Source: an uncultured Bacilli bacterium
Lineage (GTDB): Bacteria; Bacillota_I; Bacilli_A; RF39; UBA660
Length of the DNA stretch: 44,401 nt
Assembly (NCBI GenBank): GCA_944363925.1
Contig: CALVVS010000004.1
Location: forward strand, 1-44,401
Reading direction: 5' to 3'
The position numbers and the translations under genes were made by a program. Below, one piece after another: positions 34,107 through 42,874 of the stretch (within the stretch, counting starts at the first letter, position 1; every line of letters begins with the position of its first letter). Below the pieces are notes generated by a model that worked only from the letters and a program-made list of their open reading frames with translations, searched no databases and was not told where the DNA came from.

Positions 34107-35394
34107 TACCTTTTTGGCCCTAGAAGGTCCATATACTAATGGCCACGACTATATAGACGAGGCCATTGATAAAGGTGCCGCCTGCATCATCGCCACACAT
34201 GGTGAATATCCCGTAAAAACAATCATTACCGAAGACACGAGAACTTATCTTTCAAATTACTTAAAAGAGCTAAATTTAGAAAAATTAGAAAAACTAAAAT
34301 TAATCGCTGTTTCTGGTACCTATGGAAAAACCACCACTGCTGATATCATATATCAATTACTAAATAACCTAAATATCAAAACAGCATCTATCACTACTAA
34401 CGGTTTTATCATAGATGGTAAAATAACCAAAACTTCATCATCAACCCCTGATATTTATGAACTATATGAACTAATTGGCCAGGCCGCTGATGCCGGATGT
34501 GAAGTCGTCATCATCGAAACCTCATCTAAAGCTATAAGTGAAAGACATATCGAAGGTTTAAGATTTGACGTTGCCATCTTTACAAACTTTATTCCAAATG
34601 AAAATAATGATAAATATCTACAGGAAAAAATAGAACCCTTTAAAATGCTAAAAAAAACAGGATATGCCATTATCAATAACGAAGATCCATATTATGAATA
34701 TTTCCTTTTACCACAAAATACCAATATTCTATATGGAGGACAAAACAGTAATTATCCATTAAATATCATAAATGTAGGTTATGAATATACCGAATTTACC
34801 ATTAAAGAAAATACCATAAAAATTCCTCTAGCTGGTAAATTTTATGCCCATAACTACGTACCCGCATATATCATAGCCAAAAACATGAATATCGATGAAG
34901 AAACCCTAAAATCAGTAAGTCTTTCCCTTCACCCAGTTGATGGCCGCTTTGACACCCTCAAATATAAAGATAGTTTAATAGCTATCGACTATGCCTATGA
35001 CTTAGACACCATAAAAAACATTATTCAAAAAACAAAAGAAATAAGTAAAGGTAAAATAATTACTGTAATAGGCTCCGGTGGCGAACATCATCAAAATCAA
35101 AGACCTCTAATCGGTAAATTTTTAACCGAAAACACCGATTACGTTATTTTCACCACCGATAACCCAAGATATGAAAATGAAGAAGAAATCATAAACGACC
35201 TAACCACCAATCTAACAAAAGATAACTTTCAAAAAATAACAAACCGTAAAGAAGCCATTAAAACCGGCATTGGCTTGTTAGAAAATGAAGATGTTTTATT
35301 AATTTTAGGTAAAGGACATGAAGACTATCAAATCTTTGGAAGTGATGAATTTCCTTTTAAAGACCGTGATGAAGTGTTAAAAAACATTAAATAA
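34069..35394 (+). CDS. murE: UDP-MurNAc-tripeptide synthetase-like ligase (MurE)
   Basis: GTG 34069 is chosen because AGGTGG (34058-34063) precedes it by 5 bases; 441 residues. Domain 1: V-N-S-K-K-I-K-P-G-D-T-F-L-A-L-E-G. ATP loop: G-T-Y-G-K-T-T-T (usually G-T-N-G-K-T-T). Then E-T-S-S-K-A-I (usually E-V-S-S-H-A-L), G-R-F-D, D-Y-A-Y-D-L-D (usually D-Y-A-H-T-P-D), G-S-G-G-E and T-T-D-N-P-R-Y-E; the C-terminus has G-K-G-H-E-D-Y-Q-I. The D-N-P-R motif is the one that binds meso-diaminopimelate. It adds the third stem residue in the cytoplasm. Several classic motifs are altered, so a MurE-like paralogue remains possible. Confidence 0.85.
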   Translation: MLRVNSKKIKPGDTFLALEGPYTNGHDYIDEAIDKGAACIIATHGEYPVKTIITEDTRTYLSNYLKELNLEKLEKLKLIAVSGTYGKTTTADIIYQLLNNLNIKTASITTNGFIIDGKITKTSSSTPDIYELYELIGQAADAGCEVVIIETSSKAISERHIEGLRFDVAIFTNFIPNENNDKYLQEKIEPFKMLKKTGYAIINNEDPYYEYFLLPQNTNILYGGQNSNYPLNIINVGYEYTEFTIKENTIKIPLAGKFYAHNYVPAYIIAKNMNIDEETLKSVSLSLHPVDGRFDTLKYKDSLIAIDYAYDLDTIKNIIQKTKEISKGKIITVIGSGGEHHQNQRPLIGKFLTENTDYVIFTTDNPRYENEEEIINDLTTNLTKDNFQKITNRKEAIKTGIGLLENEDVLLILGKGHEDYQIFGSDEFPFKDRDEVLKNIK

Positions 35395-35407
35395 AAAGGA
35401 AAACACT

Positions 35408-35443
35408 AAAGCCACCTCGTATATTATATATAGAGGTGGTTTT
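35408..35443 (+). terminator. Hairpin: murE terminator that also buries the helicase SD
   Basis: AAAGCCACCTC (35408-35418) pairs with GAGGTGGTTTT (35433-35443) with one G-U pair. The 3' arm contains the SD GAGGTGG of the next gene, whose GTG start is at 35447. Folding would both terminate murE transcripts and block helicase translation. Confidence 0.7.
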
Positions 35444-35446
35444 ACT

Positions 35447-36934
35447 GTGGAAAACATAACTTTAGATAAATATCAAAAAAAAGTCATTAAAAATAATTCA
35501 AAAAATCTGCTCGTCATCGCCGGCGCCGGTTCTGGAAAAACCCTAACTCTCGTCTATAAAATAAAACACCTAATCAAAAATCATATCAAACCCGAAGAAA
35601 TACTATGTATCACCTTTACCAAAGCAGCCGCCATCAGCCTTCAAAATAAACTTAAACAAGAAAATATCCATATAAACGTTAAAACCTTTCATAGTCTAGG
35701 TTATAACATTATCAAAAACTCTAAACCAGTATCTATAATTAAAGAAGAATTTTTAGATAACCTAATAACTCAAAAACTAAAAAAATATCCTAATTTAATT
35801 AAAATAATTCCCGCCACCTTCATTGAAATAGGTAAAGGAAATGCTCAAATAATCAAAAATAATCTTCTCCAAAACTCACCTTACTTATATAAACTAAAAG
35901 ATATAATCAAAACCTTTATTAACCTTTTCAAAGCTAGTAACTATAACTTAAATCAATTTAAAACCTTCTATAAAATAAATAAAAAAGAAAATCTCATTAA
36001 AACCCAAAATAGACATAAATTATTTCTAAACCTTGTTAAAACCATCTACTTGGAATATGAAGAATATTTAAACTATACCAATCAAATAGATTTCCATGAT
36101 ATGATAAATAAAGCCACTAAAGTAGTAAATAAAGAAGGAATATATCCTTATAAATATATAATTATTGATGAATATCAGGATACTTCATTAAATAAATGCC
36201 AGCTCATCAAAGCCATCCAAAATAAAACAAATGCCAAACTAATCGCTGTCGGTGATGACTGGCAGTCCATATATCAGTTCGCCGGTAGTAATCTAGATAT
36301 ATTCTTAAACTTTAAAAAGTACTTTCCCCACACCAAAATAATTAAATTAAAAAAAACATACCGCAATAGCCAAGAACTACTTAAAGTAGCAAAAAAATTT
36401 ATCATGCAAAACAAAAAACAAATTAATAAAAAACTCCATGCCATAAAACGCGAAACCAAACCTATAATAATATGTTACTATAATCAAAACATCATAAATA
36501 CATGGCCAAAAATAATCAAGCCATTAAAAAATAATACCCTAATATTAGGCCGTAATAAAAATGATATTAATAAAATTCCATATTTAAACAAAAATATGGA
36601 ATATATGACCGTTCATAAATCAAAAGGACTTGAAGCCGACAACGTCATAGTTGTAAACCTTGAAAACACCATAACCGGTTTTCCATGTAAAGTAAAAAAT
36701 AGCGAATATTTAAAATATGTCACAAAATCGTCAGATAACTATGATGAAGAAAGAAGACTATTTTATGTTGCCTTGACACGTACCAAAAATAAAATAATTC
36801 TCCTTGTAAATAAACAAAAACCCTCAATTTTCATAGATGAAATTCTAAAACAATCAAAAAAATATATTAAAATAATTGATATTACTGGTGAAATAATGTA
36901 TAATGAAATTCCATGCTTAAGCCAAAATAATTAA
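35447..36934 (+). CDS. UvrD/Rep-like superfamily 1 helicase, short
   Basis: This 495-residue ATP-dependent 3'-5' helicase starts at GTG 35447. Motifs: Q-motif region D-K-Y-Q-K-K, Walker A I-A-G-A-G-S-G-K-T, I-T-F-T-K-A-A, T-F-H-S-L-G, I-I-D-E-Y-Q-D-T, V-G-D-D-W-Q-S-I-Y-Q-F-A-G, R-N-S-Q-E-L, T-V-H-K-S-K-G-L-E-A-D and Y-V-A-L-T-R-T-K. It is about 200 residues shorter than UvrD, with a reduced 2B subdomain and no C-terminal tail. The V-G-D-D-W-Q-S-I-Y motif resembles the IV/HelD-like branch. Role in repair or replication restart is inferred. Its SD is in a hairpin. Confidence 0.88.
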   Translation: MENITLDKYQKKVIKNNSKNLLVIAGAGSGKTLTLVYKIKHLIKNHIKPEEILCITFTKAAAISLQNKLKQENIHINVKTFHSLGYNIIKNSKPVSIIKEEFLDNLITQKLKKYPNLIKIIPATFIEIGKGNAQIIKNNLLQNSPYLYKLKDIIKTFINLFKASNYNLNQFKTFYKINKKENLIKTQNRHKLFLNLVKTIYLEYEEYLNYTNQIDFHDMINKATKVVNKEGIYPYKYIIIDEYQDTSLNKCQLIKAIQNKTNAKLIAVGDDWQSIYQFAGSNLDIFLNFKKYFPHTKIIKLKKTYRNSQELLKVAKKFIMQNKKQINKKLHAIKRETKPIIICYYNQNIINTWPKIIKPLKNNTLILGRNKNDINKIPYLNKNMEYMTVHKSKGLEADNVIVVNLENTITGFPCKVKNSEYLKYVTKSSDNYDEERRLFYVALTRTKNKIILLVNKQKPSIFIDEILKQSKKYIKIIDITGEIMYNEIPCLSQNN

Positions 36935-36936
36935 TT

Positions 36937-36976
36937 ACCAAATTTTTCTAAATAATTTTTTAGACAAATTTTGGTT
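36937..36976 (+). terminator. Imperfect hairpin after the helicase
   Basis: ACCAAATTTTTCTAAA (from about 36937) pairs imperfectly with TTTAGACAAATTTTGGT (ending about 36976). A+T-rich and long; terminator role is plausible. Confidence 0.5.
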
Positions 36977-36992
36977 TAAAAGCCCTAATATA

Positions 36993-37001
36993 TGATATAA
37001 T
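36993..37001 (+). promoter_or_regulatory. Extended -10 of the HTH gene
   Basis: TGATATAAT. Transcription would begin near 37008, giving an 88-base leader containing two hairpins. Confidence 0.6.
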
Positions 37002-37015
37002 AGGTACAATTTATA

Positions 37016-37067
37016 AGACATTTCTATTGTCAAAAAAATGTCCATAACATTATCATACGATAATGTT
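37016..37067 (+). promoter_or_regulatory. Two inverted repeats in the leader of the HTH gene
   Basis: A GACATTT / AAATGTC pairing (about 37017-37042) is followed by a perfect repeat AACATTATC-ATAC-GATAATGTT (37046-37067). The second is a candidate operator for the HTH protein or an RNA hairpin. ATTGTCA occurs twice nearby. Confidence 0.5.
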
Positions 37068-37095
37068 ACCATTGTCATAGCAAGGAGAGTTAATC

Positions 37096-37434
37096 ATGAC
37101 TAAAAAAGAAGAAGCTGTAAAATTAATCAAAGAAAAACTAAGTAAAAAAACTTTTTTAACCTATAAAGAAATAGCTGCTATTACAGGTTATCATCCTAAA
37201 TATATTTTAAAATTAAAAAAAGAAGTTATAAATGGTACCGTTAACTTTGTACATGGTAATAAAAATAGAGTACCAGCCAATGTCATGAGTGAAGAAGAAA
37301 GAAAAAAAATAATAGCTTTATATAAGAAAACTAATGTTAGTATTCGTAAATTTTGTAAATTTTATAATAAACGTAGCTATTCTTGTATCTATAATCTATT
37401 AAAAGAAGAAGGCTTAATTAAGCTAAATAAATAA
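37096..37434 (+). CDS. Orphan transposase-type helix-turn-helix protein
   Basis: This 112-residue basic protein has SD AAGGAGAG. The first half is an HTH: L-T-Y-K-E-I-A-A-I-T-G-Y-H-P-K-Y-I-L-K-L. Next come V-H-G-N-K-N-R-V-P and a second helical segment (R-K-K-I-I-A-L-Y ... Y-S-C-I-Y-N-L-L-K-E-E-G). This resembles the N-terminal DNA-binding part of IS1202/ISNCY-type transposases. No catalytic DDE domain follows, and a terminator comes 15 bases after the stop, so it looks like a free-standing, perhaps domesticated, DNA-binding protein. Family assignment is from memory of the motif and is moderate. Confidence 0.6.
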   Translation: MTKKEEAVKLIKEKLSKKTFLTYKEIAAITGYHPKYILKLKKEVINGTVNFVHGNKNRVPANVMSEEERKKIIALYKKTNVSIRKFCKFYNKRSYSCIYNLLKEEGLIKLNK

Positions 37435-37449
37435 AAATAGTCATAAATT

Positions 37450-37477
37450 AAGGAACCTAAATAAGATTCCTTTTTTT
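37450..37477 (+). terminator. Terminator of the HTH gene
   Basis: AAGGAA (37450-37455) pairs with TTCCTT (37467-37472), with a run of seven T. Confidence 0.75.
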
Positions 37478-37507
37478 GTCGATAAATAAAACACATAAAC
37501 ATTTAAT

Positions 37508-37532
37508 CCTCCTAATATCTTTTTATAGGAGG
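37508..37532 (+). promoter_or_regulatory. Hairpin that sequesters the Ca2+-ATPase SD
   Basis: CCTCCTA (37508-37514) is perfectly complementary to TAGGAGG (37526-37532), which is the SD of the ATPase gene (ATG 37540). Folding would block ribosome entry. No known riboswitch aptamer is visible upstream. Confidence 0.6.
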
Positions 37533-37539
37533 TGTCCAT

Positions 37540-40122
37540 ATGTACAAGGGCTTAAGTAATGAAGAAGTAATAAAAAGTAGAAAAAAATATGGCAGTAATG
37601 AAATTGTCGCCTCTAAAAAAGAGACATTTTTCCACAAACTAATAGCCACATTAGGTGACCCCATTATTAAAATTTTAATTATAGCTTTAGTAGTCAAAAC
37701 ATTATTTCTTTTCCAAAATTTTGATTGGTATGAAACAATTGGTATTGTAATAGCCATTTTTTTAGCCTCATTCATTTCCACTATCTCCGAATATGGTAGT
37801 GAAAAAGCCTTTGAGCAACTTCAAAACGATGCCTCAAAAATAAAAGTTAAAGCCATGAGAAATGGGGCTGTTACCGAAGTTAATATCGATGAAATAGTTG
37901 TTGGTGATATCGTATTATTAAATCCCGGTGATAAAATTCCAGCTGATGGCAAAATTATTAAAGGTATAATTTCTGTAAACGAATCTAACCTAAACGGCGA
38001 AATGAAAGAACAAAATAAAAAAGAAGGTAGTGAAGTATATCGCTCGTCAGTTGTTTATCAGGGGCTTGCCACTATGGAAGTAACCAAAGTCGGATCTCAA
38101 ACCTTCTATGGTAAATTAGCAAAAGAAGTTGGCGAAAAATCACCCACCAGTCCTTTAAAACTAAGACTTGTCAAACTCGCCCAAATAATCAGTAAAATCG
38201 GTTATATCGGAGCTGCCTTAGTAAGTATATCATACCTCTTTTCCGTTACAGTTATTGAAAATGATTTTGAGATAAATGCTATCACTAATACCTTGACCAA
38301 CTTTCCATTAATGTTTGGCCATATCTTAAAAGTTTTAACCCTTTCAGTAACAATAATTGTTGTCGCAGTTCCAGAAGGTCTTCCATTAATGGTTACTCTA
38401 GTCCTATCATCAAATATGAAAAGAATGCTTAAAAATCATGTGCTAGTACGTAAATTAACCGGAATTGAAACTGCTGGTAACATAAATATTCTTTTTACTG
38501 ATAAAACAGGAACCATAACTAAAGGTAAATTAGATGTTGTTTCAATCATTGACGCTGAAGGACATATATATAAAAATGAAGAAGAATTAAAAAAACACCC
38601 CGCTTATTATACGAGAGTAAAATTGTCCTTGATCGCCAATAATGAAAGTAAATATAGTGAACAAAATAAACCAATAGGTGGTAATATCACTGATAGAGCT
38701 ATTTTAAAATTCTTTCAAAAAAATTCCATAAATTATAAAATAAAAGATCGAATTCCCTTTAATAGTGAAAATAAATATTCATTAACTGAAATTGAATATC
38801 AAGGCAAAACAGTTAATTTTATTAAAGGAGCCCCAGAAATACTTATAAATAAATGCACTCATTATTATAAAGATGAACAAAAGAAACTTTTAACTAATAA
38901 ACAAAGCCTATATAATCAAATCAAACAAGCCACCGATAAAGGTATTAGAGTTCTTGCCTTTGGCACGACAATATCTAAAAGAAACATTGAAAGAATAACC
39001 TTAATTGGCCTTGTATATATTAAAGATGAAGTTAGACCTGAAGCTATTGAAGGCTTAAAACTAATCCAAAAAGCTCATATTAATACCGTTATGATTACCG
39101 GTGATAACATCGATACGGCTAAAGCTATCGGCAAAGAAGTCGGCTTAATCACTAAACCAACCGATATAATTTTAACCAGTAGTGAACTTAAACAAAAAAC
39201 CGATGAAGAAATAAAAAAAATCTTACCAAACTTAAAAATTTTAGCTAGATCTTTACCCCAAGATAAAAGCAGATTAGTCAAAATAGCCCAATCTGCCGGC
39301 CTAGTAGTTGGTATGACTGGTGACGGTGTCAATGATGCCCCCGCTTTAAAAAAAGCCGATGTCGGTTTTGCAATGGGATCCGGCACTGAAGTTGCCAAAG
39401 AAGCTAGTGATATTGTCATATTAGATGATAATCTTCTCTCAATATCCAATGCTGTATTGTATGGCCGAACAATCTTTAAAAGTATTCGTAAATTCATCAT
39501 CTTTCAGTTAACCATGAATATATGTGCCGTTAGTATATCCATCATCGGCCCATTTATTGGCGTTGATGTTCCTGTAACCGTAATCCAAATGCTTTGGATT
39601 AATATGGTCATGGATACCTTAGCCGGTATTGCCTTCTCATTTGAACCACCTCTAAAAGAATATATGTTTGAAAAACCTAAATCTAAAAATGAAAATATCA
39701 TCAATCGCTATATGAAAGATGAAATAATCTTCACTGGTGCTTTTTCAGCTCTCATGTGTGTATTTTTCTTAAAATCACCATTTATCCACAGCATTTTTCG
39801 TGATAGTACTAATGATAAATATCTAATGACTGCCTTCTTTGGCCTATTTATCTTCATGGGTATTTTCAATTCCTTCAATGCCAGAACCCATAGATTAAAC
39901 TTATTAGCCAACCTCTCAAAAAACAAAGTATTTTTAATTGTTATCATATTCATAATTGCTGTTCAAATATACTTAATTTATTATGGTGGTGATTTATTTA
40001 GAGCTTATGGACTAAATAGGTTAGAATTTGAAATAATGCTCCTTCTATCACTCACTGTAGTTCCTGTAGATTGGCTTAGGAAAATATACCTCAGAAAACA
40101 AGGTGAAAAAGGTGGCGTCTAA
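37540..40122 (+). CDS. P-type Ca2+-transporting ATPase (type IIB-like)
   Basis: This 860-residue membrane pump exports Ca2+ using ATP. Order: N-terminal cation-ATPase domain (G-L-S-N-E-E-V), helices M1-M2, actuator domain with N-L-N-G-E (usually T-G-E), M3-M4 with V-P-E-G-L-P (Ca2+ site), phosphorylation site D321-K-T-G-T, nucleotide-binding domain with K-G-A-P-E, hinge M-T-G-D-G-V-N-D-A-P-A-L, and M5-M10 with W-I-N-M-V-M-D-T. The actuator loop has N in place of T in the T-G-E dephosphorylation motif. SD AGGAGGTG lies in a hairpin. No partner genes. Confidence 0.92.
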   Translation: MYKGLSNEEVIKSRKKYGSNEIVASKKETFFHKLIATLGDPIIKILIIALVVKTLFLFQNFDWYETIGIVIAIFLASFISTISEYGSEKAFEQLQNDASKIKVKAMRNGAVTEVNIDEIVVGDIVLLNPGDKIPADGKIIKGIISVNESNLNGEMKEQNKKEGSEVYRSSVVYQGLATMEVTKVGSQTFYGKLAKEVGEKSPTSPLKLRLVKLAQIISKIGYIGAALVSISYLFSVTVIENDFEINAITNTLTNFPLMFGHILKVLTLSVTIIVVAVPEGLPLMVTLVLSSNMKRMLKNHVLVRKLTGIETAGNINILFTDKTGTITKGKLDVVSIIDAEGHIYKNEEELKKHPAYYTRVKLSLIANNESKYSEQNKPIGGNITDRAILKFFQKNSINYKIKDRIPFNSENKYSLTEIEYQGKTVNFIKGAPEILINKCTHYYKDEQKKLLTNKQSLYNQIKQATDKGIRVLAFGTTISKRNIERITLIGLVYIKDEVRPEAIEGLKLIQKAHINTVMITGDNIDTAKAIGKEVGLITKPTDIILTSSELKQKTDEEIKKILPNLKILARSLPQDKSRLVKIAQSAGLVVGMTGDGVNDAPALKKADVGFAMGSGTEVAKEASDIVILDDNLLSISNAVLYGRTIFKSIRKFIIFQLTMNICAVSISIIGPFIGVDVPVTVIQMLWINMVMDTLAGIAFSFEPPLKEYMFEKPKSKNENIINRYMKDEIIFTGAFSALMCVFFLKSPFIHSIFRDSTNDKYLMTAFFGLFIFMGIFNSFNARTHRLNLLANLSKNKVFLIVIIFIIAVQIYLIYYGGDLFRAYGLNRLEFEIMLLLSLTVVPVDWLRKIYLRKQGEKGGV

Positions 40123-40142
40123 TTTGCTTTTTCCACCGTATT

Positions 40143-40151
40143 TGATATAAT
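40143..40151 (+). promoter_or_regulatory. Extended -10 of the lipoprotein gene
   Basis: TGATATAAT, 22 bases before ATG 40174. Confidence 0.6.
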
Positions 40152-40173
40152 ATAAGCGAAAGAAGGAATAACC

Positions 40174-40755
40174 ATGAATAAAAAAATGTATCCAATGTAT
40201 TTAAAAGGCTTAACTGCTGTATTTAGTATGGCGGTTGCCAGCACTCTAATAGGTTGCCAACAGGCTAACCCCCAAAATCAAAATACCAATAACCAAAATA
40301 CTGAAACAACTCAAGAAGAAAACTATAGCGAAATGAAAGATTACTTACAAACCCAACAAGAAAAAGATACCAAAGCCGAAGCTGCAATTAGTATGATGTT
40401 AGATGGTGTTGAAGTTTTAAAAAATAAAGCCGAAGAATCAGCTAATAGTGAAGAAGTCCAGTATCAATTATCAGAAGCCATGAAAAATTTTCAGGTTTTA
40501 ACCGACTTCATATTTAATGGCGGTGAAATCGATGGTGTAACTTTTAGTGAATTAAGTGAAGAGGGTAAAGAAAACGTTAAAAACGCTCTAAGCACACTAG
40601 ATAATACATTAAATGAATTAATTCCAAACTATAAAGAAAGATTAAAAGAAACTCTTACCAGCGGTGCTGCCAAAGGATTAGATGCCCTTGATAGCCTAGC
40701 TGATAAAGGTAAAGATTTATGGGATGAAATTCAGCAAAAAAGAAAAACAAAATAA
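40174..40755 (+). CDS. Predicted lipoprotein, unknown function
   Basis: This 193-residue protein has SD GAAGGA and a signal peptide ending in a lipobox (S-T-L-I-G-C27), so Cys27 should be lipidated and the protein tethered outside the membrane. An Asn/Gln/Thr-rich linker (about 28-50) follows, then a helical, acidic domain (about 55-165) of coiled-coil type, and a basic tail (Q-Q-K-R-K-T-K). No domain recognised. It is a single gene between the ATPase and agrA, with its own promoter and terminator. Confidence 0.75.
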   Translation: MNKKMYPMYLKGLTAVFSMAVASTLIGCQQANPQNQNTNNQNTETTQEENYSEMKDYLQTQQEKDTKAEAAISMMLDGVEVLKNKAEESANSEEVQYQLSEAMKNFQVLTDFIFNGGEIDGVTFSELSEEGKENVKNALSTLDNTLNELIPNYKERLKETLTSGAAKGLDALDSLADKGKDLWDEIQQKRKTK

Positions 40756-40761
40756 AATAAA

Positions 40762-40796
40762 AAAAGGTAATATGTAAAAAAGTTACCTTTTTTTAT
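40762..40796 (+). terminator. Terminator of the lipoprotein gene
   Basis: AAAAGGTAA (40762-40770) pairs with TTACCTTTT (40783-40791), followed by T. Confidence 0.85.
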
Positions 40797-40812
40797 TGTG
40801 TTTCACCCAAAA

Positions 40813-40841
40813 TTGTGGTATATTTACATAGGTAATAATAC
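40813..40841 (+). promoter_or_regulatory. Possible promoter of agrAC
   Basis: -35 TTGTGG (40813-40818), 17-base spacer, -10 TAATAC (40836-40841). Weak match; no AgrA-type direct repeats seen. Confidence 0.4.
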
Positions 40842-40858
40842 TAATAGGAGGGAGAGTT

Positions 40859-41560
40859 ATGATAAATTTTATTATTTGTGATGATGTCCAAAAATATCGC
40901 GAAATGGCTGAACGCGTCATAGATAGCTATATGATGAAAAATAAATTAGAATATAAAACACATATATTTAAAGATTATGATAGTAAATTTATGGAAATAG
41001 TAGAATCTAGACTGTCATTTAAAGTATATATCTTAGATATCGAAGCACCAACTAAATCAGGAATAGATATAGCTAGAATTATCAGAACTAAAGATGTTGA
41101 TAGTGTCCTAATATTTTTAACCGGCCATCAAGAACTAGGCCAAGTCGTAATGAAAAATGACTTTCTATTTTTATCTTTTATTAATAAATTTGATAATTGT
41201 GAACAACGATTAAAAAACTCAATTGATAAAGCATTACAAGTATTTAAAGTTAAAAGTGTTGTTAGATTTAAAGATAATGGCATAGTATATGCAATTCCCC
41301 AAAATGATATTTTATACATTACTAGAGATAGTGTTGATAGAAAATGTATCATTGTTACAGATTATAATGAATTTAAAGTTGGAAAATCTTTAAGTGAATT
41401 AGAAGAGAAGGTTAATAATAATTTTGTTAAAACTCATCGTGCTTGTTTAATGAATAGTAAACGTATCCTAAGTTTTAGCAAATCGCAAAAACAAGTTATT
41501 TTTGACAACGGTATGATATCAGACTTAGTTTCCACTAGATTTGATAAGGAGTTGGTATAA
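40859..41560 (+). CDS. agrA: AgrA-like response regulator (receiver + LytTR)
   Basis: This 233-residue regulator has SD GGAGGGAG. The receiver domain (1-120) has the acidic pair D8-D9, phospho-acceptor D60 in Y-I-L-D-I-E, T88 in F-L-T-G-H and K110. The LytTR DNA-binding domain (about 130-233) has F-K-D-N-G, V-K-T-H-R-A-C-L-M-N and a C-terminal S-T-R-F. AgrA binds promoters as a dimer after AgrC phosphorylates it. agrC starts directly after the stop. In staphylococci the order is agrBDCA; here agrA comes first, and agrBD lies downstream on the other strand. Confidence 0.88.
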   Translation: MINFIICDDVQKYREMAERVIDSYMMKNKLEYKTHIFKDYDSKFMEIVESRLSFKVYILDIEAPTKSGIDIARIIRTKDVDSVLIFLTGHQELGQVVMKNDFLFLSFINKFDNCEQRLKNSIDKALQVFKVKSVVRFKDNGIVYAIPQNDILYITRDSVDRKCIIVTDYNEFKVGKSLSELEEKVNNNFVKTHRACLMNSKRILSFSKSQKQVIFDNGMISDLVSTRFDKELV

Positions 41561-42874
41561 ATGGATGTTTTAAACTTTGGTGCTCATTTAATTGGTAATA
41601 TTTTAATGATGATTTATAGTATGATATGTTGGGCAAAATTTAATAAAAATGATTTAAAAAAGGTTTTAAACATAATAATAATATTAATATCTTCTCTGTT
41701 TATGACAGCAATAAGTCAGTACTTTCCTAATCCTGTAAAAATGTTTAATTCATTTTTAATACTAATATTCACTTGCTATTTATCTGTAAACAAAGATCTA
41801 AAAACTAGTATCTTATCTGTAATTACAACACAATTAGTTTTATGGATACCAGAATGTAGTTTTACAATTTTTATTCCATTATTTAATATTCAAAATGCTG
41901 AAGCCCTTATTTCAAACCCAGCTATATATTTGTTATTAATTGTCTATATAGTTTCTATTGGATGTATATTATTAAAGTTTAAAATTCCACAAAAGTTATA
42001 TCATTTATTGATCAGTTCAACTAGTTCAATAAAAAATAATGAAACAATGATTTATTCATTTGTCATCATTGCAATTATAATCATCTCATCAGCTGAAAGT
42101 TATATGAAACTTCCTACTGCCTTTATGTTAATGACAAATGGGTTGATGGCTATTATTTTTATAACTATAGTTATAATTTCAAGTAAAACCAAAGATAATT
42201 ATAATAAGATAAGTAGTAAATATCAAACTAGTATATCTAGCCTAAAAGAATATGAAGTCATGATTAATAAATTTGGTGTTTATACACATGAAAATAAAAA
42301 TGAATTTTATACCATTAGAAATATGTTAAAAGAGGGTGAGGATAGAGATAAAGTCATAAAGTATATTGATGCTTTAATAAATAATAAAATTAAAGATAAT
42401 GAAAAGATTATGAAGAAAACGGCCAAAATACCTTCTGGTGGTCTAAGAGCTACCATATACTCTAAATTGTGTTTGATGGATAAATTAAAAATAAAATATA
42501 AGTTAAATATTTCTAGAGATGTAAGTACTACTGATTTGATTAATTTAGATGAAGATTTAATTTTAAAAATATGTAAAATATTAGGTGTCTTTTTAGATAA
42601 TTCTATTGATGCGGTTAAAAAATTAAAGAAAAGAGAAATATCTATAGAAATATATATTCTAAATAAATACTTATGTATTGATATTACTAACAATTTTAAA
42701 GGTAATTTAGATTTAGATAAAATAAGTGAAGCTAAGTATACAACTAAAGGTGAAGGTCATGGTTATGGACTTACCTTAGTTAAACAAATATTAAATGATG
42801 AGTCTAAAAAATTAGAAAATGAAAAAAGTATTAACCGTGATACTTTTACGCAAACCTTAAAAATAAAAATGTAG
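41561..42874 (+). CDS. agrC: AgrC-like sensor histidine kinase
   Basis: This 437-residue kinase starts directly after the agrA stop. The N-terminal 210 residues hold six to seven membrane helices that should sense the peptide. A helical linker follows, then the phospho-accepting His243 in H-E-N-K-N-E-F-Y-T-I-R-N-M. The GHKL-type ATPase domain has F-L-D-N-S-I-D-A-V (N box) and G-E-G-H-G-Y-G-L-T-L-V-K (G box). This is the AgrC/CitA-type HPK10 family. It should phosphorylate AgrA when the cognate autoinducing peptide binds. Confidence 0.88.
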   Translation: MDVLNFGAHLIGNILMMIYSMICWAKFNKNDLKKVLNIIIILISSLFMTAISQYFPNPVKMFNSFLILIFTCYLSVNKDLKTSILSVITTQLVLWIPECSFTIFIPLFNIQNAEALISNPAIYLLLIVYIVSIGCILLKFKIPQKLYHLLISSTSSIKNNETMIYSFVIIAIIIISSAESYMKLPTAFMLMTNGLMAIIFITIVIISSKTKDNYNKISSKYQTSISSLKEYEVMINKFGVYTHENKNEFYTIRNMLKEGEDRDKVIKYIDALINNKIKDNEKIMKKTAKIPSGGLRATIYSKLCLMDKLKIKYKLNISRDVSTTDLINLDEDLILKICKILGVFLDNSIDAVKKLKKREISIEIYILNKYLCIDITNNFKGNLDLDKISEAKYTTKGEGHGYGLTLVKQILNDESKKLENEKSINRDTFTQTLKIKM

